Shown here in pieces: positions 1-7,645 of a DNA stretch of 14,643 nucleotides. The DNA comes from JBARCX01 sp049794535. Lineage in GTDB: Bacteria > Pseudomonadota > Gammaproteobacteria > Xanthomonadales > Rhodanobacteraceae. A program made the position numbers and the translations under genes. Where the stretch lies: assembly GCA_049794535.1 (NCBI GenBank), contig JBARCX010000212.1, forward strand, positions 1-14,643, given 5' to 3'. Each line of letters begins with the position of its first letter. Position 1 is the first letter of the stretch. The notes under the pieces were generated by a model, which was given only the letters and a program-made list of their open reading frames with translations, made no database searches and was not told where the DNA came from.

Positions 1-625
1 GCGGCGTGGTGAGCAGTTCCTGTGCGCCCAACGTACCGGTGAGATGTTCGATACGTGGCCACGCATCTGCATCTTCCGCCGCATCATGGCCACCCTCACC
101 GGGCAGTTTCTGCAACATCAGGCCAACGGCGTGCTCACCATCTGCAGCCAACACGATCCGTGCAGGCAACTGCTCGGATTGACGGAAGTAATTTTCCAAT
201 GCAGCGGCCAGATCGGCATGTTGCAGATCGACCAAGCCCTGGTAACGCTGACCGCGCTCGGCGTGGCCGATCGTGATCGCCATCACCGCATTCGGCAGCT
301 CTGCCAGATCAATCGGCTCAGGCACCGTTTCGCCCCAACGCGCCAACCCACGCAACCGGCCCTGATCGGTACATTCGGCAAACAACATGCGCAACGCGCC
401 TGTGCTTTTCAGTTCAACCGACAATGCACCATCAAGCTTGATATTGCCCGTCAGCAACGCGCTCGCCGCTAGCGACTGGCCGAGTAAGTCACGCAGTGGT
501 GCGGGATAGTCATCACGGCCGGCAACCTCGCGCCAGGCCGGCCCCAGCCGCACCAGCACGCCGCGCACGCCAGCGCGTTCGAGTAGGAAGCGATGCAGCA
601 CATCTTCGACGAGCACGGTTTCCAT
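1..625 (-). CDS. hslO: 33 kDa chaperonin Hsp33, partial (C-terminus outside window)
   Basis: Reverse-strand frame open from an ATG at 625 to the window edge, about 208 codons. The protein begins METVLVEDVLHRFLLERAGV and continues through RGVLVRLGPAW, DDYPAPLRDLLGQSLAASALL, a GNIKLDGALSVEL segment, MLFAECTDQGRLRGLARW and LENYFRQSEQLPARI, which together are the N-terminal substrate-binding core of Hsp33. Hsp33 is a cytosolic holdase that is switched on by oxidation, when four C-terminal zinc-binding cysteines form disulfides and unfold the linker. Those cysteines lie beyond the left edge, so the redox switch cannot be checked here. A GAGGTG ribosome binding site sits about 8 bases before the ATG. 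The gene is divergent from mtgA across about 126 bp. Family assignment is strong; only completeness is unknown. Confidence 0.93.
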   Translation of the reverse strand, partial: METVLVEDVLHRFLLERAGVRGVLVRLGPAWREVAGRDDYPAPLRDLLGQSLAASALLTGNIKLDGALSVELKSTGALRMLFAECTDQGRLRGLARWGETVPEPIDLAELPNAVMAITIGHAERGQRYQGLVDLQHADLAAALENYFRQSEQLPARIVLAADGEHAVGLMLQKLPGEGGHDAAEDADAWPRIEHLTGTLGAQELLTTP

Positions 626-751
626 GCAAAACACCTCGATCAGACCAAGGGGCTAGAAATGGGGGCAGCCTACCGCATGACAATGGCCGATCAGGGCAGT
701 TCGCGGAGGTGCGGTCTATATACTGCCGGGAGTCTTTGCTGCGTAGTCGCC

Positions 752-1489
752 ATGTCCGATCACCCGTTGTTTCGTCGCCTTCTGCGCTGGTGCGCCATGG
801 TCATACTGACGTGGCTGGCGCTCACCTGGCTGGCTGTACTGATCATGCGCTTCGTGCCGCCGATGACTTCCGCTGTGATGATAGAACGTCAGCTCGACGC
901 CTGGATTCACGGCGAGAAGGACTTTCATCTGCACCAGCAATGGGTGCCGTGGTCGCAGGTCTCGCCGTACGTACCACTTGCCATGGTCGCTGGCGAGGAT
1001 CAGAAATTTCCGGTCCATCATGGCTTTGATTTCGATTCCATCAACGAGGCCATCGATGCAAGCGACGACGGTAAACGCTTGCGTGGTGCCAGCACCATCA
1101 GTCAGCAGACAGCGAAAAACCTGTTTCTGTGGAACGGCCGCAGCTTCGTACGCAAAGGGCTGGAGGCGTATTTCACGGTATTGATCGAGGCCACATGGCC
1201 AAAACGACGCATCCTCGAGGTGTATATGAACATCGCCGAGCTTGGTGACGGCATCTATGGCGTAGGTGCAGCCAGCGACATCTACTTTCACCAATCGCCA
1301 GCACGACTCTCACCCGCACAGGCAGCACGGCTCGCTGCGGTGCTGCCCAGTCCGCGGCGCCTCCATGCGGAGCGGCCCAGCGCCTACGTGCTCGGACGTG
1401 CCGATTGGATCGAACGGCAAATGGCGCAACTCGGCGGCCCTGCTTACCTCGACAGTCACCAACCACCACGCGATACACGGCGACGTTGA
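752..1489 (+). CDS. mtgA: Monofunctional biosynthetic peptidoglycan transglycosylase
   Basis: A 245-residue GT51 enzyme that polymerises lipid II into glycan strands at the periplasmic face of the inner membrane. One transmembrane helix spans about residues 14-34. The GT51 motifs follow in order: EDQKFPVHHGFD (81-92, with the first catalytic Glu at 82), RGASTISQQTAKNLFLW (111-127), RKGLEAYFTVLIE (134-146, second key Glu at 146), KRRILEVYMNIAELG (151-165) and GIYGVGAAS. No penicillin-binding transpeptidase domain follows, which separates it from bifunctional PBPs, and the length equals that of usual MtgA proteins. The frame is open from 593, but the ATG at 752 gives the normal short cytoplasmic tail before the helix. 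No clear ribosome binding site precedes it. A TATACT at 719-724 resembles a -10 box but has no good -35 partner. Confidence 0.95.
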   Translation: MSDHPLFRRLLRWCAMVILTWLALTWLAVLIMRFVPPMTSAVMIERQLDAWIHGEKDFHLHQQWVPWSQVSPYVPLAMVAGEDQKFPVHHGFDFDSINEAIDASDDGKRLRGASTISQQTAKNLFLWNGRSFVRKGLEAYFTVLIEATWPKRRILEVYMNIAELGDGIYGVGAASDIYFHQSPARLSPAQAARLAAVLPSPRRLHAERPSAYVLGRADWIERQMAQLGGPAYLDSHQPPRDTRRR

Positions 1490-1580
1490 GGCCATGCAAA
1501 CCCATGCACTGGCACTCGTAGACTCACCGTCCTACATAACCTTTCGTTAGCATGCGGGCATTCCCGCCGTTGATCTGACT

Positions 1581-2516
1581 ATGCCCAAACTCACCGTTGT
1601 CGTTCCTGCCTACAACGAGTCCGCCGTGCTGGAGACCTTCCACCAGCGCCTGCGACCTGTGCTGGACAGTCTGCCGATGGACTGCGACGTGCTGTACGTC
1701 GACGACGGCAGCCGCGACGACACCTGGTCGATCATCGAAGCATTGGCGGCCCGTGATCCACGCACGGGGGCTCTCAAGCTCTCACGCAACTTTGGCAAGG
1801 AGGCTGCGCTCACGGCCGGCCTGGATCACGTGAATGCCGACGCGGCGGTGGTGATCGATGCCGATCTGCAGGATCCACCGGAACTGATTCCCACCCTGGT
1901 TGAGCAATGGCAGGCGGGGCATGACGTGGTCTACGCCACGCGTAGTGCCCGTGCCGGCGAGAGTGGTTTCAAGCGCTTCACCGCCGCGGCGTTCTATCGC
2001 TCGATGGAGGGCCTTTCCGACACCGCCATACCGCGTGACACCGGTGACTTTCGACTGCTCTCGCGTCGCGCTCTGGACGCGCTCGGTCAGCTGCGTGAGC
2101 GACAGCGCTTTATGAAGGGTTTGTTCACCTGGATCGGTTACCGGCAAACCGCGGTGTACTACCAGCGCGATCCGCGCTTGGCCGGCACCACGAAGTGGAA
2201 CTACTGGCGACTGACCCAGTTAGCGATCGAGGGCATTACCTCGTTCTCCACCGCACCGCTACGACTGGCGACCTGGACAGGACTAGGGGCAGCGCTCCTC
2301 GCCTTTATCTACGGCATATGGGTGTTGACCAAATCGTTGCTGTACGGAGATACGGTGCGGGGCTATCCCACACTGATGCTGGTGATCCTGTTCCTCGGCG
2401 GTGTGCAATTGCTGGCGTTGGGCGTCATCGGCGAATACCTTGGCCGCAACTACGCCGAGAGCAAGCAGCGGCCGCTTTATTTCATCGAGGAGCACCGTCG
2501 GTCGCATTTGCCGTAA
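1581..2516 (+). CDS. Family 2 glycosyltransferase, polyprenyl-phosphate type (GtrB/DPM1-like)
   Basis: A 311-residue GT2 enzyme with a GT-A fold. Visible motifs are VVVPAYNES (6-14), VDDGSRDDTW (40-49), the metal and sugar-nucleotide site DADLQDPPEL (93-102), GDFRLLSRRALDAL (155-168), RQRFMKGL (174-181) and the acceptor-loop motif AGTTKWNYWRL (201-211). Two C-terminal transmembrane segments (about 230-251 and 262-284) are followed by EYLGRNYAESKQRPLY, the usual end of GtrB/YfdH/ArnC-like proteins. Such enzymes move a sugar from a nucleotide donor to undecaprenyl phosphate on the inner face of the inner membrane, for later use in glycan or protein decoration. The sugar cannot be read from the sequence. 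No flippase (GtrA-like) or final glycosyltransferase is adjacent. The 91 bp gap after mtgA and lack of a clear ribosome binding site leave operon membership open. Confidence 0.9.
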   Translation: MPKLTVVVPAYNESAVLETFHQRLRPVLDSLPMDCDVLYVDDGSRDDTWSIIEALAARDPRTGALKLSRNFGKEAALTAGLDHVNADAAVVIDADLQDPPELIPTLVEQWQAGHDVVYATRSARAGESGFKRFTAAAFYRSMEGLSDTAIPRDTGDFRLLSRRALDALGQLRERQRFMKGLFTWIGYRQTAVYYQRDPRLAGTTKWNYWRLTQLAIEGITSFSTAPLRLATWTGLGAALLAFIYGIWVLTKSLLYGDTVRGYPTLMLVILFLGGVQLLALGVIGEYLGRNYAESKQRPLYFIEEHRRSHLP

Positions 2517-2594
2517 TGCAACTTCACGCCAACGCCACACAGTCGCGCTAGACTCTCAACACGCGGCCAGTCTGCGGTCGCCGGGGAGATTGGC

Positions 2595-3023
2595 ATGCGT
2601 CAGGTCAAACATCTTCTGCAACGGAAAGGCAACGGCATCTTCGCTATTGCACCCGAAGCGCCCGTGCTGGACGCCATCAAGCATATGGCCGAAAAACAGG
2701 TGGGCGCGCTACTAGTCATGCGTGGTGAGCAATTGGTCGGCATCGTTTCCGAGCGCGACTATGCGCGCAAGGTGATTCTGCAAGGACGCTCTTCGGCGGA
2801 AACGCCCGTCGAGGCGATCATGACCCACACTCCGCTCACCGTCGGCCCGAATACCGATGTGCTGGAGTGCATGCGGCTATGTACCGACCGTCGCATTCGT
2901 CACCTTCCGGTGGTGTTCAACAACCACGTCATTGGCGTGATATCGATCGGCGATCTGGTGATGGACGTCATCGCGGCACAAGGCGAAGAAATCGATCAGT
3001 TGCGGCGCTACATCTCTAGCTGA
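2595..3023 (+). CDS. Small protein with two CBS domains
   Basis: A 142-residue soluble protein made of a Bateman pair only. CBS1 runs about 15-65 (SIVSERDY-type end: GIVSERDYARKVILQG at 49-64) and CBS2 about 75-133 (TVGPNTDVLECMRLC, RRIRHLPVV, GVISIGDLVMDVI), followed by a short basic tail. CBS pairs bind adenine nucleotides (AMP, ATP, SAM or similar) and usually report energy or metabolite state. The stand-alone form has no attached enzyme, so its partner is unknown. A good ribosome binding site, GGGGAG at 2583-2588, lies 6 bases before the ATG, which fixes the start. The gene is convergent with the MFS gene, 31 bp away, with no obvious hairpin between them. Confidence 0.9.
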   Translation: MRQVKHLLQRKGNGIFAIAPEAPVLDAIKHMAEKQVGALLVMRGEQLVGIVSERDYARKVILQGRSSAETPVEAIMTHTPLTVGPNTDVLECMRLCTDRRIRHLPVVFNNHVIGVISIGDLVMDVIAAQGEEIDQLRRYISS

Positions 3024-3054
3024 CACGTCTCCGGCAGCACGAACCCCGTGTTGA

Positions 3055-4470
3055 TCAAGGCGTCTCTGGCGACGCGTCACGCGCTCGCACAACTAACTCG
3101 TCCTCCGGCAACAGGTCGGAGGATTGGCCGGCTTGTCGCGCAACCCAGGGTGCGAGGCTCGATATGCCAACACCGATCAACGCCATGCCACTTACGCCCA
3201 TACCCAGCTTGCCCAGTCCGCTGACGCCACTGGTCACCAGCAGGTCGCCAAAACGCCACACGGCGGTTTCGACGAAGTTCTTACCCTTGTAGCGCGTTTC
3301 GCGCGGCACCCGCGTGTAGAGCGCATCCATTGCAGGCTTGGTCATGCCGTAGGCGAAACCGCGCGTCACCACCAACATGATCGCCAACAACGGTATGGTC
3401 GTGCCAAGCCAACTAATTTCGGCATGGCCCCACAGCATCACCATCACCAACAAACCGACGTTAATCAACGCGGGTAACACCAACCCCGTACCCGCACCGT
3501 TGCGAGTCAGTATCCAGCGGGTGAGGCTCAATTGCAGCAATGCGCCCAGGACGTTAACTGCCAGATCCAAATGCGCGTAGAACGCGGTGCGTACCGCACT
3601 GGCGGCAAAATGCGCCTTGGCATAGTCGGCTACCAGTGCGTAAGCCAGCGTGCCGATGCCATCGTTTAGCAGCATCAGAAGCGCCATGTAGCACAGGAAT
3701 GGACGCGTCCATAGCTCGCGAACGCCTGCCCATAGCGAGCCACCAATGGGCTCGTTGTCATCGGCGCTGCCGTACTGCTGCTCGTGTCGTTCAGACAGCC
3801 TCAAGAGTAGCGCCAGTGCGGCGCCCAGCATCGCTGCCGACACCACCAATAGCGGCGCAACACCAAGCCACCCCACCAGCAAGCTGGTCACCATCGGCCC
3901 GAACACCGCGCCAGCCATGCCGCCCAATGCGATCAACGGAAACACACGTCGCGCCTGCACGCTGTCGAAGATGTCCGCCATGAAACTCCAGAACAGCGAT
4001 ACCACGAACAGATTGAATACGCTGACCCAGGTGAAAAACACCACGCCAAGCGTGCGCGCACCGATGCGGTCTTGCGCCAGAAAGGCCGGCACAAAAGCAA
4101 ACAGGCACAGAATGAAAAAACTGTAGATCCAGCTGAGCAGACGCTTGCGTGGACAACGCGCCACTAAGGCACCGAATAGCGGTGTGAGCAGCAACATCAC
4201 CACGAAGGTGCCTGCATAGAACAACGGCAGCTGCGTCGAGCCGACGGCTCCGCTCAGCTGATCTCGTACGGGGCGCACGATGTAATAGGCCGTTAACACG
4301 AAAAAGAACGCCAGCGCAGACAGCGTTAAGGCGGCACGCTCGTGGGCAACGGCTTGTGGGGACGGACTCACCGGGGGTATCCAGCCGTGGGGCGCGGCAA
4401 GACTAGCACGCAGATCTTTCCAAAACGGCGGGCTATGGCTCGCGAACGATTGACCTCCTGCGAGTGTCAA
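3055..4470 (-). CDS. MFS / NTP-NDP transporter-like membrane protein
   Basis: Up to 471 residues with about 12 hydrophobic segments. Recognisable stretches are TAYYIVRPVRDQLSGAVG (just after helix 1), GALVARCPRKRLL (loop 2-3, an MFS A-motif-like loop), FNLFVVSLFWSFMADIFDSV and RRVFPLIALGGMAGAVFGP, and later TRGFAYGMTKPAMDALYTRV followed by RYKGKNFVETAVWRFGDLL. These resemble bacterial MFS proteins related to the ATP/ADP (NTP) translocase superfamily; the free-living members have no firmly assigned substrate. The start is uncertain because the frame has no ATG before helix 2. A TTG at 4470 has AGAAGGAG almost touching it. A GTG at 4371 gives a compact N-terminus (SPSPQAVAHERAAL then helix 1) closer to the family pattern but has no ribosome binding site. 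The stop is certain. Confidence 0.85.
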   Translation of the reverse strand: MTLAGGQSFASHSPPFWKDLRASLAAPHGWIPPVSPSPQAVAHERAALTLSALAFFFVLTAYYIVRPVRDQLSGAVGSTQLPLFYAGTFVVMLLLTPLFGALVARCPRKRLLSWIYSFFILCLFAFVPAFLAQDRIGARTLGVVFFTWVSVFNLFVVSLFWSFMADIFDSVQARRVFPLIALGGMAGAVFGPMVTSLLVGWLGVAPLLVVSAAMLGAALALLLRLSERHEQQYGSADDNEPIGGSLWAGVRELWTRPFLCYMALLMLLNDGIGTLAYALVADYAKAHFAASAVRTAFYAHLDLAVNVLGALLQLSLTRWILTRNGAGTGLVLPALINVGLLVMVMLWGHAEISWLGTTIPLLAIMLVVTRGFAYGMTKPAMDALYTRVPRETRYKGKNFVETAVWRFGDLLVTSGVSGLGKLGMGVSGMALIGVGISSLAPWVARQAGQSSDLLPEDELVVRARDASPETP

Positions 4471-4657
4471 ACTCCTTCTGGATCTCTGTAAAACGACAAA
4501 TTCCGAATACTGCTATCGACTCCGCAGGCAAACCACTCGTTGTGAACTGCGTCGCGGTACAAGACAATCGGTAGGTCAACGAACCGAGCGGACCCAACCC
4601 ATCCGCTTTACCAGCCACTCGCGGATATTTCCCGCGCCGGAAAGACACCAGAACACG

Positions 4658-5959
4658 ATGCAGTTGCGCACGATTCCCCTGCTGCTGGCCAGCCTGATCG
4701 GCCTGGCCGGCCTCTCCGCCAGCGCGCATGCCGCGAGCGGGACCAAGCACCACGCACCCAAAGCTCCCGTACCGACGGCCGATGTCAGCGGTGATTCCAT
4801 ACCGGCAGCGCGCGTGCAAGCCACGCTGACTGACTACACGAAATGGTTAAACCAGCTCGATCAGCGCCACGCGGTCGCCGGCCTTGCCACGGCGGTGGTG
4901 GTTGATAACAAGGTGGTGTACGAACACACCGTCGGTTATGCCGACACCGCCAGCAACACGCCGGTGACGCCAGATACCGTGTTCCGGCTGGCTTCGCTGT
5001 CCAAGGCGTTCGCGACCGCACTCACCGGCCTGCTCATCAACGACGGCGCCTTCAGCTGGGACACCCGACTGGCCGACGTACTGCCCTTCTTCAAGCTCAA
5101 GGATGCACAGGCTTCCAACGAGGCTACGGTGCGCGACATCCTCGGCCAGCGCATTGGCCTCCCACGCAACACGTACGACAACATGCTCGAGGACAACGTC
5201 CCGTACGAAGAGCTAGTGCGCAAGTTGGATGAGGTCGACCTCACCTGTGGCGTCGGTCAGTGCTACGGCTACCAGAACGTAGCCTTCAGCCTCATTGGCG
5301 ATGTGGTCTACGCAAAAACCGGCGACTTCTACTACCACCTGGTCGACAAGCGCCTGTTCTTTCCGCTTGGCATGACCACCGCCAGCTATGGACGCGACGC
5401 GCTGGAGGCAAACAAGAATTGGGCACGCCCACATCGCGCTAGCGGGCACGGCTGGGTACCGTTCGAGCCCAAAGAGGCGTACTACCGCGTAGCCCCTGCT
5501 GCCGGCGTCAACGCCAGCTTGCACGACATGGAGCGCTGGCTGATCGCGCAGATGGGTGGACGCCCCGACGTATTGCCCCAGTCACTGCTCGATGTACTGC
5601 ACACGCCCGGCATACCCACCCCGGTCGAATTGAATTCAACGCCATGGCGGCGTGCTCGCCTTACCTCCGCCAGCTATGCCCTCGGTTGGCGCGTGTTTAC
5701 GTATGGCGGTGAAACGCTGATCTTCCATGCCGGCGCGGTAGAAAGTTACCGAACGCTGATCGCCTTCTTTCCGAAATATCACGTCGGCGTCGTGACTCTG
5801 ATCAATTCACCCGGCCCCATCGCGTTGGATCTAATGCCGATGGTGTTCGACAGTTTGCTCGGCTTGCCGCATGTGGACTGGGCCGGTGTCGAAAGCGATC
5901 CACCGCCAGCGAAAGCTGCACCTACTAAGAAGCATCGGCGTAGCACGCGCAAGCAATAA
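4658..5959 (+). CDS. Exported serine hydrolase, beta-lactamase/class C (SxxK) family
   Basis: A 433-residue periplasmic or envelope protein. A signal peptide covers residues 1-25 (hydrophobic core LLLASLIGLAGL, cleavage after SAHA). The active-site triads are S113-L-S-K116 in VFRLASLSKAFATAL, Y205-Q-N207 in CYGYQNVAFSLIG, and H357-A-G359 in IFHAGAVESY, in place of the KTG motif. This order and spacing fit the class C beta-lactamase/DD-peptidase/esterase superfamily. The true substrate (peptidoglycan stem peptide, D-amino-acid peptide or ester) cannot be told. The C-terminus beyond residue about 412 is a Pro/Ala then Lys/Arg-rich tail (TKKHRRSTRKQ), an unusual extension that may bind anionic polymers. 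It is divergent from the MFS gene and convergent with the TonB-like gene. A weak GGAAAG lies 13 bases before the ATG. Confidence 0.9.
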   Translation: MQLRTIPLLLASLIGLAGLSASAHAASGTKHHAPKAPVPTADVSGDSIPAARVQATLTDYTKWLNQLDQRHAVAGLATAVVVDNKVVYEHTVGYADTASNTPVTPDTVFRLASLSKAFATALTGLLINDGAFSWDTRLADVLPFFKLKDAQASNEATVRDILGQRIGLPRNTYDNMLEDNVPYEELVRKLDEVDLTCGVGQCYGYQNVAFSLIGDVVYAKTGDFYYHLVDKRLFFPLGMTTASYGRDALEANKNWARPHRASGHGWVPFEPKEAYYRVAPAAGVNASLHDMERWLIAQMGGRPDVLPQSLLDVLHTPGIPTPVELNSTPWRRARLTSASYALGWRVFTYGGETLIFHAGAVESYRTLIAFFPKYHVGVVTLINSPGPIALDLMPMVFDSLLGLPHVDWAGVESDPPPAKAAPTKKHRRSTRKQ

Positions 5960-6287
5960 CATTGATCCTGCGAAGCTTTAAGAGCGCCCTGATCTCATCG
6001 TGGAAGCAGCATGATGCTTCGTGTGCAGCACCGGCCTGACAGCCGCCAAGCCAGAATACGGCCCTCTGAAGAACGCCAAGTGTTGAGGCTAGCCAGCCCC
6101 CGCCTGCGCCTCCTCGAGGTGCTCTCTCGGCAACAGCTAGCCAGCAACTTGCGGACAGATCATTACTGAATGACGTTTGCGCGAGGTAAACCGGGGCACC
6201 CTCAACAACACGGCAGCTAACAAAGAAAAAGGGCGGGGCACCATGTGCCTCGCCCTTTTCTATGGGTCATCTACGACTGACTATCCA
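5960..6287. other. Intergenic region between convergent genes
   Basis: 328 bp between the serine hydrolase and the TonB-like gene. It holds a small hairpin (GAAGCA at 6003-6008, TGCTTC at 6015-6020), two direct copies of GCTAGCCAGC (6088-6097 and 6136-6145), and the strong terminator at 6227-6259, listed separately. No start codon with a ribosome binding site and no recognisable protein was found on either strand in the left 260 bp. Confidence 0.6.
6227..6259. terminator. Bidirectional Rho-independent terminator
   Basis: The arms AAAAGGGCGGGGCAC (6227-6241) and GTGCCTCGCCCTTTT (6245-6259) pair over 15 positions around a 3-base loop, with one G.T (plus strand) or A.C (minus strand) position. 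The A-tract on one side and T-tract on the other make it usable in both directions. It lies 29 bp past the stop of the minus-strand TonB-like gene and also faces the plus-strand serine hydrolase. Confidence 0.85.
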
Positions 6288-7334
6288 CTACTGAGTGGCA
6301 TTGAGCTTGAAGTCGATGTGCTTACGCTGTTGGCTCGCCGTTGCCGTACCGTTCTGCAATGCCGGCTGGAACTTCCAGCGCCGCACCGCGTCGATCGCAG
6401 CACTATCGAACACGTGTCGCGGCTGCGCATCAAGCACCTTCGCGTCGCTCACGTTGCCATCCGCATCGACCGTAAACGCTACCTCAACCCAACCCTCCGT
6501 GCTGTTGCGGAGTGCCATCGTCGGATAGCGCGGCTTATACATCTTCACCAGGACAGGGTCGCGCGTGTCGCTACCGCCGCTGGCGCTGTTGCCAGTACCA
6601 CCGCTGGGTTGCTGCGAGGTCGTTGCTACAGCCTGCTGTTGCTGCTGCGCGGCACGCGCCTGCTCAGCAGCCTTCTGCTGTGCGATCGCCCTTTCCGACT
6701 GCTGCTGCACGGCCAGCTTATCGGCCTCTGCCTTATCGGTAACGGCTTTCTGGGCTGCCAACTGCTGCTGATGCTGCTGATCAAGCTGCTGTTGCTGCTC
6801 CTTGTCCAACAGCTTGCGCTGTGCGTCGAGCTTGGAGCGCAGGATGGTCAACGTGTAATTCGCCGGGTCAGCCTTGGCGAGCAAGTCGATCTCGCGCTGC
6901 GCACCATCGAAGTCACGCTGGTTGATAGCCTGCTCAGCCGCGCTCGCAGCAAACGGGAAGGTCTCGCGCAACGCATCGGCAGCCACCTGGTTACCCGGCT
7001 GCTTCTCAAGCACCTTCAGATAGAACTCGAATGCATTGTTGCCAGTTGGAGCCAACACGCGCTGCTCGTTCATGGCATTGCGTGCCTCAGCCAACAGCTG
7101 GTTCACGCTCATCGCCTCCACATTCACTGGCGGTGCCGCTTCGTGGCTGGTGGCAGCTACCGGCGTGGACGGATGTCCACCGGCGTCCGCCTCCACCAGG
7201 TCCTCATGTGGCTTGAAGATCAGGAACCAGGATGCGGCGGCAAGCAGAATGACGACGGCAATGACGGCAAGTACAACGGGCCTAGCGGCCCCACGCGCAC
7301 GATGGCGCGCAAAACGAATATATCGGGTATCCAT
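6288..7334 (-). CDS. TonB-family energy transducer with TPR-like and Gln-rich coiled segments
   Basis: A 348-residue inner-membrane protein. The basic N-terminus (about 1-18) is followed by one transmembrane helix (about 19-41), a Pro/Ala linker (50-72), a helical TPR-like part (about 76-165, with YLKVLEKQPGNQVAADAL and FDGAQREIDLLAKADPAN), a Gln/Ala-rich coiled coil (about 166-240), a Gly/Ser linker, and a TonB C-terminal domain (about 266-344: PRYPTMALRNSTEGWVEV, FTVDADGNVSDAKVL, FDSAAIDAVRRWKFQPA). TonB proteins pass proton-motive energy from ExbB/ExbD to outer-membrane receptors. The long coil replaces the usual Pro-Lys spacer and could span the periplasm. No exbB or exbD is in the window. 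The ATG at 7334 has only a weak GAGAG before it. A strong terminator follows the stop. Confidence 0.88.
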   Translation of the reverse strand: MDTRYIRFARHRARGAARPVVLAVIAVVILLAAASWFLIFKPHEDLVEADAGGHPSTPVAATSHEAAPPVNVEAMSVNQLLAEARNAMNEQRVLAPTGNNAFEFYLKVLEKQPGNQVAADALRETFPFAASAAEQAINQRDFDGAQREIDLLAKADPANYTLTILRSKLDAQRKLLDKEQQQQLDQQHQQQLAAQKAVTDKAEADKLAVQQQSERAIAQQKAAEQARAAQQQQQAVATTSQQPSGGTGNSASGGSDTRDPVLVKMYKPRYPTMALRNSTEGWVEVAFTVDADGNVSDAKVLDAQPRHVFDSAAIDAVRRWKFQPALQNGTATASQQRKHIDFKLNATQ

Positions 7335-7551
7335 GATCTCTCACTGAGTGGCATCAGATACCCGCGCTTCCCCCCTGTGAATCCAGGAGCGACAAACCCC
7401 CTGGTTTGCCGCAGCGCGGATGGCAAAAAGGTAACCCGATTGGACCGACACAGCAAATCGCGCTGGACTTCACGGTACAAGGGGTGAAATTCAACTAAGG
7501 GTCTGCAGCGGATTTTGCCGCGAGCAGGAACTCCAGACCCCAGAAACGAAG

Positions 7552-7573
7552 CGTCCCGGCATGGGCCGGGACG
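7552..7573 (-). terminator. Hairpin, probable second terminator of the MetJ-H1 gene
   Basis: A perfect 9 bp stem, CGTCCCGGC (7552-7560) and GCCGGGACG (7565-7573), closes a 4-base loop. On the minus strand it is followed by CTTCGTTTCT, a poor but T-rich tail. It could act as a terminator or as an mRNA 3' end stabiliser. Confidence 0.5.
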
Positions 7574-7591
7574 AAGCGCTTTCGAAGTACC

Positions 7592-7617
7592 CTCCCTGCG
7601 CTGGGCACCGCAGGGAG
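7592..7617 (-). terminator. Hairpin, probable first terminator of the MetJ-H1 gene
   Basis: A perfect 9 bp GC-rich stem, CTCCCTGCG (7592-7600) and CGCAGGGAG (7609-7617), has an 8-base loop and begins 28 bases after the stop of the MetJ-H1 gene on the minus strand. There is no T-run directly after it, so intrinsic termination is uncertain. Confidence 0.45.
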
Positions 7618-7645
7618 AGAAGTCGATACAGCTATGTTATTAGTC

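Larger units (their letters stand above)
7335..7645. other. Intergenic region with hairpins downstream of the MetJ-H1 gene
   Basis: 311 bp between two minus-strand genes. It should hold the promoter of the TonB-like gene, but no convincing -35/-10 pair was found. It contains two large hairpins (7552-7573 and 7592-7617, listed separately) and a small inverted repeat CAAACC-CCCT-GGTTTG at about 7393-7408. No protein is supported here. Confidence 0.5.

Noticed and set aside
593..751. Longer N-terminus for MtgA from the ATG at 593
   Set aside because: It would overlap the hslO start and add 53 residues not found in MtgA proteins; 752 gives the normal length.
6177..7487. Long plus-strand open frame (436 codons) opposite the TonB-like gene
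   Set aside because: It is the antisense of a gene with clear TonB domains; its protein is Leu/Arg-rich low complexity without family features, and it spans the terminator hairpin.
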